7,796 nt of DNA from Proteobacteria bacterium UBA2133. Its GTDB lineage: Bacteria > Pseudomonadota > Gammaproteobacteria > Arenicellales > UBA868. Positions 1 to 5,948 of the stretch are shown here, piece after piece. Where the stretch lies: assembly GCA_002327725.1 (NCBI GenBank), contig DCXP01000038.1:4048-11843 (forward strand), read 5' to 3'. Under the pieces are notes generated by a model. The model was not told where the DNA came from and made no database searches. It saw only the letters and a list, made by a program, of their open reading frames with translations. Every line of letters begins with the position of its first letter. Position 1 is the first letter of the stretch. Both the position numbers and the translations under genes were made by a program.

Positions 1-1512
1 TTCGAGGAGTACGCCGAGTTCACCAAAGCCTACGATGCCGAGTCAGTGTCGAAGCTCTCCGGCGTGTCCAAGGAAAAACTCGATCAGTTGGCCGAGCTCT
101 ATGCCAACCCGAACATCCGGGTCACCTCGTTCTGGACTATGGGCTTTAACCAGCACACCCGGGGCGTTTGGTGTAACAACTTGGTCTACAACCTGCACCT
201 CCTGACCGGCAAGATCGCGACCCCCGGCAACAGCCCGTTCTCACTCACCGGTCAGCCTTCGGCTTGTGGCACCGCTCGCGAGGTGGGTACCTTCAGCCAC
301 CGGCTGCCCGCCGACCTGGTAGTGATGAAGAAAGAGCACCGCGATATCGCGGAGAAGATTTGGAAGCTGCCAGAGGGGGTCATTCCCGCCAATCCTGGGT
401 TCGATGCCGTACTGCAGAACCGTATGTTGCGCGATGGTGTGATGAACGCCTATTGGGTCCAGGTCAACAATAATATGCAGGCCGCCCCCAACCTCACTGA
501 GGAGGGCTATCCCGGGTACCGGAACCCTGACAACTTCATTGTTGTCTCCGACGCGTATCCCACCGTGACCGCCCAGGCTGCGGATCTGATTCTGCCAACG
601 GCTATGTGGGTGGAGAAGGAGGGTGCTTACGGTAATGCCGAGCGGCGCACCCAATTCTGGCACGAGATGGCGGACGCACCGGGTGAATCGAAATCCGATT
701 TATGGCAGACCGTGGAGTTTTCCAAGCGTTTCACCACCGACGAGGTCTGGCCCAAGGAGCTCCTTGAGCGCAATCCCGAATACAAAGGCAAGACGCTCTA
801 TGAGGTGTTGTTTGGCAACGGCGAAGTGGACAAGTATCCACTGAGCGAAATGGATTCGGATTTTGCTAGCACTGAGGCCAAGCATTTTGGCTTCTATATC
901 CAAAAAGGCTTATTCGAGGAATACGCCCAGTTTGGCCGTGGCCACGGGCACGATCTGGCGCCCTTCGACCGCTATCACGAGGAACGCGGCCTGCGCTGGC
1001 CGGTGGTTAACGGCAAGGAGACACGCTGGCGTTATCGGGAGGGCAGCGATCCGTACGTTGAGCCAGGGACCGGATACCAGTTCTACGGTCAGAAGGACAA
1101 CAGGGCGGTAATTTTTGCGCTGCCCTATGAACCGCCGCCAGAATCCCCGGATGACGAGTACCGGTTCTGGCTTGTCACCGGACGGGTGCTAGAGCATTGG
1201 CATTCCGGCTCCATGACCCAGCGGGTGCCGGAACTCTACCGCGCCGTTCCCAATGCCGTCGTCTACATGCATCCGGATGACGCCAAGGACAACGGCATGC
1301 GGCGGGGCACAGAAGTGCGCGTGGTTTCACGCCGTGGTGAGATTCGCACGCGGGTGGAAACGCGGGGCCGAAATAAACCACCGCGAGGACTAGTCTTCGT
1401 GGCCTGGTTCGATGCCAGCCAGCTCATCAATAAGGTCACGCTGGATGCGACCGACCCGATCTCCAAACAGACCGACTTTAAGAAGTGTGCCGTGAAGATA
1501 GTCAAGGCCTAG
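1..1512 (+). CDS. napA: Periplasmic nitrate reductase catalytic subunit NapA, C-terminal part
   Basis: The frame is open at base 1, so the gene begins upstream; 503 residues are present out of roughly 830 usual for NapA. The protein reduces nitrate to nitrite in the periplasm using bis-MGD molybdenum and one [4Fe-4S] cluster. The N-terminal Tat signal, the cluster cysteines and the Mo-ligand Cys lie outside the window. Visible family signatures are WTMGFNQHTRGVW, LTGQPSACGTAREVGTF, VQVNNNMQAAPNL and ILPTAMWVEKEGAYGNAERR. These form pterin-binding and nitrate-funnel segments of the DMSO reductase family. The last ~120 residues (from RFWLVTGRVLEHWHSGSMT to the TAG stop) are the molydopterin-dinucleotide-binding domain typical of NapA. 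The sequence reads GVWCNNLVYN where I recall an Ala in most NapA proteins. napB starts 7 bases after the stop, so the genes are co-transcribed. Identification is very secure; only the start is missing. Confidence 0.97.
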   Translation, partial: FEEYAEFTKAYDAESVSKLSGVSKEKLDQLAELYANPNIRVTSFWTMGFNQHTRGVWCNNLVYNLHLLTGKIATPGNSPFSLTGQPSACGTAREVGTFSHRLPADLVVMKKEHRDIAEKIWKLPEGVIPANPGFDAVLQNRMLRDGVMNAYWVQVNNNMQAAPNLTEEGYPGYRNPDNFIVVSDAYPTVTAQAADLILPTAMWVEKEGAYGNAERRTQFWHEMADAPGESKSDLWQTVEFSKRFTTDEVWPKELLERNPEYKGKTLYEVLFGNGEVDKYPLSEMDSDFASTEAKHFGFYIQKGLFEEYAQFGRGHGHDLAPFDRYHEERGLRWPVVNGKETRWRYREGSDPYVEPGTGYQFYGQKDNRAVIFALPYEPPPESPDDEYRFWLVTGRVLEHWHSGSMTQRVPELYRAVPNAVVYMHPDDAKDNGMRRGTEVRVVSRRGEIRTRVETRGRNKPPRGLVFVAWFDASQLINKVTLDATDPISKQTDFKKCAVKIVKA

Positions 1513-1519
1513 GCGCATT

Positions 1520-1963
1520 ATGAAACAGATGATAGTTTGCGTAGGTTTGTTTGGCATCATCTATTCCGCGCACGCTGACGACAATATTGCCACGCTAAGG
1601 GGGAAGGTGTCGATCGCGGACCAACCACCGGCGCCACGGATGGAGCAAGTCGAGGATAAAGACATCATGCGTAAGCGCAATTATCCAATGCAACCGCCGA
1701 CCATTCCTCACAAGATAAACAAATATCAGGTTGATTTGTTTGCAAACAGATGCCTTTCCTGCCATAGCCGGCAACGCACCGAGGATCCGCAAGCGCCGAT
1801 GGTTAGCGACAGCCACTACAAGGATCGAGACGGAAATGTTCTTGCCGAGGTGGCACCACGGCGGCACTTCTGTAACCAGTGCCATGTGATACAGGTTGAA
1901 ATCAAGCCCCTGGTCGACAACACCTTCGAGGGGTTGTTACACGATCCGTCGACGGGTTGGTAA
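1520..1963 (+). CDS. napB: Diheme cytochrome c NapB, electron-transfer subunit of periplasmic nitrate reductase
   Basis: This 147-residue protein is close to the usual NapB length. It passes electrons from NapC to NapA in the periplasm. The first 19 residues form a Sec signal peptide with a probable cleavage after YSAHA. Two c-type heme motifs are visible, C78-L-S-C81-H82 and C118-N-Q-C121-H122. H64 (in TIPHKI) and H99 (in SDSHY) sit where NapB supplies the distal axial histidines, giving two bis-His hemes. The sequence before the first heme (RKRNYPMQPPTIPHKI) is also NapB-like. The ATG follows the napA stop by 7 bases. Only a weak AAGG (1504-1507) lies upstream, inside the end of napA, so translation is probably coupled to napA. 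The stop lies just before napC. Mature NapB needs the Ccm heme-attachment system, which is not in this window. Confidence 0.95.
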   Translation: MKQMIVCVGLFGIIYSAHADDNIATLRGKVSIADQPPAPRMEQVEDKDIMRKRNYPMQPPTIPHKINKYQVDLFANRCLSCHSRQRTEDPQAPMVSDSHYKDRDGNVLAEVAPRRHFCNQCHVIQVEIKPLVDNTFEGLLHDPSTGW

Positions 1964-1975
1964 GGAGAAATGATT

Positions 1976-1980
1976 GGGAG
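1976..1980 (+). promoter_or_regulatory. Ribosome binding site that fixes the napC start
   Basis: GGGAG lies 6 bases before the ATG at 1987 and supports that start. The longest open frame begins at a TTG at 1957 that overlaps the end of napB. That start would add ten polar residues (VRRNDWEFS) with no family counterpart. A second purine-rich site, AAGGAG at 1962-1967, precedes an ATG at 1970, but that frame stops after six codons. Confidence 0.6.
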
Positions 1981-1986
1981 TTTTCC

Positions 1987-2574
1987 ATGATCGAATGGGT
2001 AAAAAAGCGGACAGCAGTGCTGAGAACGCCCAGTCGGCATTTCAGCCTTGGGTTCTTAACCATCGGTGGTTTCATCGCCGGAGTCATTTTCTGGGGCGGT
2101 TTTAACACCGTCTTGGAGGCCACCAACACCGAAACGTTTTGTATCAGTTGCCACGAAATGCGCAACAATGTTTACCAGGAACTGAAAGCCACTATCCATT
2201 ACACCAATCGGTCTGGTGTGCGCGCTACCTGTCCCGATTGTCACGTACCCCACAACTGGACCGATAAAATCGCGCGCAAAACCCAGGCCACCAAGGAGGC
2301 GTGGGGAAAAATCTTCGGTACCATAAGCACTCGCGAGAAATTTCTCGAAAAAAGACTTGAGCTCGCCAAACATGAGTGGGCACGCTTAAAGACCAATGAC
2401 TCCTTGGAGTGTCGCAACTGCCATGACTTCGAATACATGGATCTCACCCAGCAAGGCAAACGTGCCGATAGGGCCCACTCGACGAGGTTAGCGCAAGGCG
2501 AGAAGACATGCATCGACTGCCATAAAGGGATTGCCCACAAACTCCCGGATATGGCCGGTGTGGAGGATTTTTGA
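1987..2574 (+). CDS. napC: Tetraheme quinol dehydrogenase NapC (NapC/NirT family)
   Basis: From the ATG at 1987 the product has 195 residues, normal for NapC. It oxidises membrane quinol and feeds electrons to NapB-NapA. An N-terminal membrane anchor spans about residues 19-40 (HFSLGFLTIGGFIAGVIFW), with the rest in the periplasm. Four heme-binding motifs are present: C52-I-S-C55-H56, C82-P-D-C85-H86, C142-R-N-C145-H146 and C175-I-D-C178-H179. The first is followed by E57-M58, and a Met here is the unusual axial ligand of heme 1 in this family. The segment around residue 110 (KIFGTISTREKFLEKR) and the closing KGIAHKLPDM are also typical. It is the last gene of the nap run; no napG or napH follows, so NapC is the only quinol-oxidising partner visible. 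A NirT paralogue is possible, but position after napB makes NapC much more likely. Confidence 0.95.
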   Translation: MIEWVKKRTAVLRTPSRHFSLGFLTIGGFIAGVIFWGGFNTVLEATNTETFCISCHEMRNNVYQELKATIHYTNRSGVRATCPDCHVPHNWTDKIARKTQATKEAWGKIFGTISTREKFLEKRLELAKHEWARLKTNDSLECRNCHDFEYMDLTQQGKRADRAHSTRLAQGEKTCIDCHKGIAHKLPDMAGVEDF

Positions 2575-2868
2575 GGATGACATGTATTCAGTGGGGGTAG
2601 GCGATTTTGCTTTGATTGGATAGGGGTGGACCTAAGTGCATCAATAGAGATGGTTCTGGGTAACTGCGGTCAGAATTGCACCAAAGAAAGTCCCGTCAAA
2701 ATTACTCGCAGAAGAAATGTTGCCGGAGCGGGATTGGTCATAGCGGATGTGGCGTACAGTGGCCCGCAATCGATGACAGACGTGGGTTTTATCAGCCCCG
2801 TTGTTGAATTGGTAAATTAGGTAACGGGCACTCTGGGGCTAGACAACTTTTCTGTATAGGGTATTGGC
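2575..2868 (+). other. Gap between napC and the Mo oxidoreductase, without a convincing gene
   Basis: These 294 bases hold no gene I can support. A 64-codon frame from a GTG at 2626 to a TAG at 2818-2820 lacks a good ribosome binding site and matches no family I know. Its middle, TRRRNVAGAGLVIADVAYS, loosely resembles a twin-arginine signal peptide (paired Arg, then a mildly hydrophobic Ala/Gly-rich stretch) and may be the remnant of an exported protein. I see no hairpin plus T-run terminator after napC. The promoter of the downstream gene should lie here: a TATAGG sequence at 2855-2860 could be its -10 box, but I find no matching -35. A lone TTGAT (2612-2616) is an FNR-type half site without its partner. 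Confidence 0.5.
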
Positions 2869-4902
2869 ATGGCAAATGATGAACAATGGATCAAGACAAC
2901 CTGCCCGAGGGATTGTTATGACGGGTGCGGGATCATTGTACATAAGCGAAACGGGGAGATTTTTAAGGTAAAAGCCAATCGCGACCATCCGTCGACGCGA
3001 GGGCCGCTTTGCGCCAAATGTGCCGTCAGCTACAACGGGGTATGGCTCGATGAAAACGCCCGTCTGCTTTATCCGCTGAAGCGATCAGGAAATAAGGGAG
3101 GCGGTGAATTCGAGCGTATTTCCTGGGATGAGGCTTTCGCAGAGATAGCACAAAGGTTTGCTGACATTAATCATCTGTACGGCGCCGATCGGATTTACCA
3201 GACCCATTACACCGGAACGTGCTCGGTCATTGCAGGAGAATTCCCAAAGCGTTTTTTCGACCACATTGGTGCGACCGAGGTCAATCCGGATACGGTTTGT
3301 AACGCTGCAGGCCACGTGGCGTTGAACTACGTTTTCGGTGATTCTGTTGCAGGCTTCGATCCCCGTACGGCAAGGGACAGCGAGTGCATTCTGGTCTGGG
3401 GAGCGAACCCTGCCCACTGTGGACCCCATGTACACAAGCACTGGCTGCGCGAACACGGCGCTAAGGTCATCGTCATCGATCCGGTCCGTACCGATACCGC
3501 CGCAACTGCCGATCTGCACCTTCAGGTGCGTCCAGGAGCCGACGCGGCACTTGCCTTTGCCATGCTGCATGTCATGAAGCGCGAGGCTCTCGTAGATGAG
3601 AACTACATCAAAGATCACGTGCAGGGTTATGAAGAAGTCCTATCATCGAGCAAATGCTGCACGCCCGAGTGGGGGGAAGCAGTAACCGGCGTAGCAGCAG
3701 CACTGATCGAACAGGCGGCACGGTGGTATGCCCGCGGCCCGTCGTTGCTTTGGCTTGGCCAGGGACTTCAGCGTCAACCCCGGGGCGGAAATGTCTTCCG
3801 CGCCTGCGCCATGTTGCCCGCGCTGACGGGTAATATCGGAAAACCGGGTGCGGGCTTTTACTATTTAAACGATACCATCGGCATCGGCGGACGCGGTGGA
3901 GGAGCACCGGCTTACGAGAAGCCACGATTTAACGACGGACCCGCCGCGGTCAGCCAGATGGATATACCAGGCCTGCTGCAAGATCCTGCAGCGATCCGGT
4001 CGTACGTGGTATGGAACTGCAATCCGCTCGCGTCAAATCCAAATCAAGCGTTGATGCGGCAGGGATTGGCCCGAGAGGAGTTGTTCACAGTCGTGATCGA
4101 CTGCTTTATGACGGATACGGCGGATTTTGCCGATATCGTTTTGCCGGCAGCGAGTTTCTTAGAGTTCGACGATGTGTGCGCATCGTATTTTCATCTTACG
4201 ATCGGAGCGCAGGTGCAGTGCCGCAAGCCAATGGGTGAATCGTTGTCCAATCAGGAAATTTTCAGAAGACTGGCTAGGGTCATGGAACTCCAGGAGCCAA
4301 CTCTGTACGAATATGATCGGTCTATCATCGAGCGAACCCTTCGCGCATCTGGCGTTCGGGAAACCTGGCAGGAGTTGACTGAGCAGGGTTGGGCTCATGT
4401 CGCCGACGAGCCATTGATCCTGTGGGCTGAAGGGCGGTTTGCGACCCCCAGTGGAAAAATAGAGATTGCCAGCGAACGTGCTGAAGCGGACGGCCTACCG
4501 CGCCTGCCGCAGGCAACTGTGGACGCGGAGTCGGCGGACGGCAAACTGCGTTTGATTTCACCGGCTGCCGAGTGGCTGATGAATTCGAGCTTTGGCAACG
4601 ACTACCGCGTTATCAGAAAGCTGGGCCCGGCAACGGTCACCTGCCATCCTGAGACGGCATCCGGTCTGGGTATAGGTGACGGTGATCGGGTGCGGTTGTC
4701 TAACGAATCGGGAGAATTGGCACTCACGGTGTGTGTATCAGACATGATCACACCGGGCGCGCTGCTTGTTTACAAGAGTCGGTGGCCAAAGATGGGGAAA
4801 AGTCGTGCAAATGTGAACGTGCTGTGTGTAGCTAGAAAAGCTGATATGGGTGAAAGTACTTCGGTGCATGCAACAGAAGTCACGGTTTCACGGATCGACT
4901 GA
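2869..4902 (+). CDS. Cytoplasmic molybdopterin (bis-MGD) oxidoreductase of unknown substrate, COG0243/BisC-like
   Basis: This 677-residue protein belongs to the DMSO reductase superfamily. Near the N terminus C12-x3-C16-x3-C20-x27-C48 would bind a [4Fe-4S] cluster, and K50 lies where a basic residue links cluster and pterin. C144 (in DTVCNAAGH) is at the position of the Mo ligand. WGANPA (177-182) and VIVIDPVRT (200-208) are pterin-nucleotide-binding segments. FADIVLPAASFLEFDD lies in the second pterin half. The last ~120 residues (from LRLISPAAEW) form the MGD-binding C-terminal domain. There is no Tat signal or membrane segment, so it should stay in the cytoplasm. The start has a weak GGG ribosome binding site about 8 bases upstream. 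No Fe-S subunit, membrane anchor or chaperone gene is adjacent. The substrate cannot be read from sequence; formate-dehydrogenase-like or hydratase/transhydroxylase-like roles are possible. The His that follows the Mo ligand in formate dehydrogenases is Asn145 here, which argues against a standard one. Confidence 0.9.
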   Translation: MANDEQWIKTTCPRDCYDGCGIIVHKRNGEIFKVKANRDHPSTRGPLCAKCAVSYNGVWLDENARLLYPLKRSGNKGGGEFERISWDEAFAEIAQRFADINHLYGADRIYQTHYTGTCSVIAGEFPKRFFDHIGATEVNPDTVCNAAGHVALNYVFGDSVAGFDPRTARDSECILVWGANPAHCGPHVHKHWLREHGAKVIVIDPVRTDTAATADLHLQVRPGADAALAFAMLHVMKREALVDENYIKDHVQGYEEVLSSSKCCTPEWGEAVTGVAAALIEQAARWYARGPSLLWLGQGLQRQPRGGNVFRACAMLPALTGNIGKPGAGFYYLNDTIGIGGRGGGAPAYEKPRFNDGPAAVSQMDIPGLLQDPAAIRSYVVWNCNPLASNPNQALMRQGLAREELFTVVIDCFMTDTADFADIVLPAASFLEFDDVCASYFHLTIGAQVQCRKPMGESLSNQEIFRRLARVMELQEPTLYEYDRSIIERTLRASGVRETWQELTEQGWAHVADEPLILWAEGRFATPSGKIEIASERAEADGLPRLPQATVDAESADGKLRLISPAAEWLMNSSFGNDYRVIRKLGPATVTCHPETASGLGIGDGDRVRLSNESGELALTVCVSDMITPGALLVYKSRWPKMGKSRANVNVLCVARKADMGESTSVHATEVTVSRID

Positions 4903-4936
4903 TAAGATCACCATGCGAAGCCCGACAACAGTTTCG

Positions 4937-4976
4937 AAAAAAAAATTGCGCAGGGGGAGCACCGAGGCGGGCGCAA
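4937..4976 (-). terminator. Possible minus-strand intrinsic terminator
   Basis: Read on the minus strand, a TTGCGC/GCGCAA stem (plus coordinates 4971-4976 and 4946-4951) with a 19-base loop is followed directly by nine T residues (plus-strand A-run 4937-4945). This order fits a Rho-independent terminator for minus-strand transcripts. The stem is only 6 bp and the loop long, so it is weak. It could end read-through from the minus-strand operon, which would run antisense to the 96-residue gene. In the plus direction it lacks a T-run. Confidence 0.3.
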
Positions 4977-5012
4977 AATTTAACCGCTCCACCAAATCCT
5001 CTGCTCTTAAAT

Positions 5013-5036
5013 GGGTATAGCGCAGCAGCATTACCC
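5013..5036. repeat. Short inverted repeat upstream of the 96-residue gene
   Basis: GGGTA (5013-5017) and TACCC (5032-5036) form perfect 5-base arms separated by 14 bases. They lie about 65 bases upstream of the ATG at 5101 and could be an operator or small hairpin. A TAAAAT (5062-5067) between this repeat and the gene may be a -10 box. Arms this short also arise by chance. Confidence 0.2.
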
Positions 5037-5100
5037 TCTGGTCGCCTCTGTGTAACAGGAATAAAATACCCGAAGTCTTAACTCAGCAAAGGAAGGAACA

Positions 5101-5391
5101 ATGAAAAAGTTATCCATCATTCGCTTCAAGCCCAAGCCAGAGTGCTTCGATGATTTTCTTGAGAATGTCCGCGCAAACTCACGTGAGTCCAGAACCGCCA
5201 ACCCGCCAACCCATTACTTAATGACTTACGGTGACGAGATTTATGCAATCGCCATTCGCGACGCCGACGTCCTTCAAGAAAACGCATCAAAGGGTGTGGA
5301 ATGGCTCGATACCCAGCGCCACCTGTTGCAGGAGTACAATGAAGTGGATCGGCATACGCTGCCGGTCACAGGTGACCTCGTCGAGGACTGA
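5101..5391 (+). CDS. Small protein, possibly a dimeric alpha/beta-barrel (ABM-like) fold
   Basis: The product has 96 residues and no signal peptide or membrane segment. A strong ribosome binding site, AAGGAAGG, lies just upstream of the ATG, so I take this as a real gene. The pattern of a strand (KLSIIRFKPKP), an amphipathic helix (CFDDFLENVRANSRES), two strands around HYLMTYGDEIYAIAIRD, and a helix (ASKGVEWLDTQRHLLQEY) resembles the ferredoxin-like half-barrel of small monooxygenase-like proteins. That is an inference from pattern, with no sequence signature to prove it. It follows the Mo oxidoreductase in the same direction after 198 bases, a gap large enough for its own promoter. Function is unknown; a link to the Mo enzyme is possible but not shown. 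Confidence 0.75.
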   Translation: MKKLSIIRFKPKPECFDDFLENVRANSRESRTANPPTHYLMTYGDEIYAIAIRDADVLQENASKGVEWLDTQRHLLQEYNEVDRHTLPVTGDLVED

Positions 5392-5403
5392 TTGGCACCG
5401 CAT

Positions 5404-5563
5404 TTAAGGCGCAGATTTGACTTTGCCATCGGAGTGCACAACGCGTTGGCCTCTCAGAATGAACTTCAGCTTGTCCGGAGCTAGAGCCCAGAGGCCGGGC
5501 GCCACCCCCTCGACTGCCTCCCAGGCTTCTTGACTGACGCGCTGTTGTGCGTTGAAAAGGCGC
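5404..5563 (-). pseudogene. Protein-like frame continuing past the stop of the 100-residue gene (+1 frame)
   Basis: Directly after the TAA of the upstream minus-strand gene, the +1 frame stays open for 53 codons to a TAA at 5406-5404. It encodes plausible protein: it starts KRLFNAQQRVSQEAWEAVEG, then VAPGLWALAPDKLKFILRG, and ends VVHSDGKVKSAP. Among the frames I translated here it is the most protein-like. It has no ATG or TTG start and only an internal GTG, so it is not an obvious independent gene. Removing the T of the TAA would join the two frames into a protein of about 153 residues. This fits a frameshifted C terminus or a sequencing error. It could also be a chance frame, because an inverted repeat lies within it. 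Confidence 0.35.
5448..5496. repeat. Seven-base inverted repeat in the convergent gene junction
   Basis: GGCCTCT (5448-5454) and AGAGGCC (5490-5496) are perfect inverted arms separated by 35 bases, between the converging plus- and minus-strand genes. No T-run follows on either strand, so it is not a standard intrinsic terminator. It could be a large hairpin in the 3' region, or only codon content of the frameshifted frame around it. Confidence 0.25.
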
Positions 5564-5866
5564 TTACACGTCCAGTAACTTCGACTTGATGTGGCGCTCT
5601 ACGGAGAACTCTTTCACCGCCTCTATGGTCAAGCTGGCACCGCCCGCCAAATGTGATTCTGTTATCTCGGCGCCGTCGCCACCAGACAGTCGGAGCGGGC
5701 CGCGGGCAGCATAGGTCGCCACCTCGCCCTTGTGGGCATCAAAATAGGCGTTAGTTTTCTCTTTTGCCTCTTGTTCATCTTCGGCCTCGACAAAACAGTA
5801 CCCGGTAAGCGCCAGGTCGGGACCGGCCTCGACCGCTACATTGAGTTCATACACTTTCTTTTCCAT
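5564..5866 (-). CDS. Conserved-looking small protein of unknown function, possibly frameshifted at its C terminus
   Basis: The 100-residue product begins at an ATG preceded by GGAGGA (5876-5871) with a 4-base spacer, an excellent ribosome binding site. The protein is acidic and soluble, with no signal peptide, membrane segment or cysteine motif. It opens with a likely beta strand (KKVYELNVAVEAG), followed by TGYCFVEAEDEQEAKEKT and a Gly-rich middle (RLSGGDGAEITES). I recognise no family. It is 82 bases downstream of the URO-D-like gene on the same strand and is probably the last gene of that operon. A protein-like frame continues beyond the stop in another frame, so the natural product may be longer (about 153 residues). 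Whether it works with the URO-D-like protein is unknown. Confidence 0.7.
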   Translation of the reverse strand: MEKKVYELNVAVEAGPDLALTGYCFVEAEDEQEAKEKTNAYFDAHKGEVATYAARGPLRLSGGDGAEITESHLAGGASLTIEAVKEFSVERHIKSKLLDV

Positions 5867-5948
5867 TGCTTCCTCCAGGTGCTGTTATCTGCCCGCCTGT
5901 GCGAGAGGGTAATCATCGATAGTTTGCCCCCAAAACGACTGACCGCAG

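Noticed and set aside
241..663. Minus-strand 140-codon frame opposite napA
   Set aside because: It is antisense to strongly conserved NapA coding sequence and its translation matches nothing I know.
3085..3618. Minus-strand 177-codon frame opposite the Mo oxidoreductase
   Set aside because: It overlaps conserved pterin-binding coding sequence on the other strand, and its composition does not look protein-like.
4900..4910. TGAT-AAG-ATCA inverted repeat at the stop of the Mo oxidoreductase gene, as an FNR-type site
   Set aside because: FNR sites need TTGAT-N4-ATCAA; here the spacer is 3 and the outer bases do not match, and it lies at a gene end rather than in a promoter.
5392..5484. Plus-strand continuation after the stop of the 96-residue gene
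   Set aside because: The short in-frame stretch to a TAG looks mildly protein-like but has no start signal, and the opposite strand gives a better case for coding.
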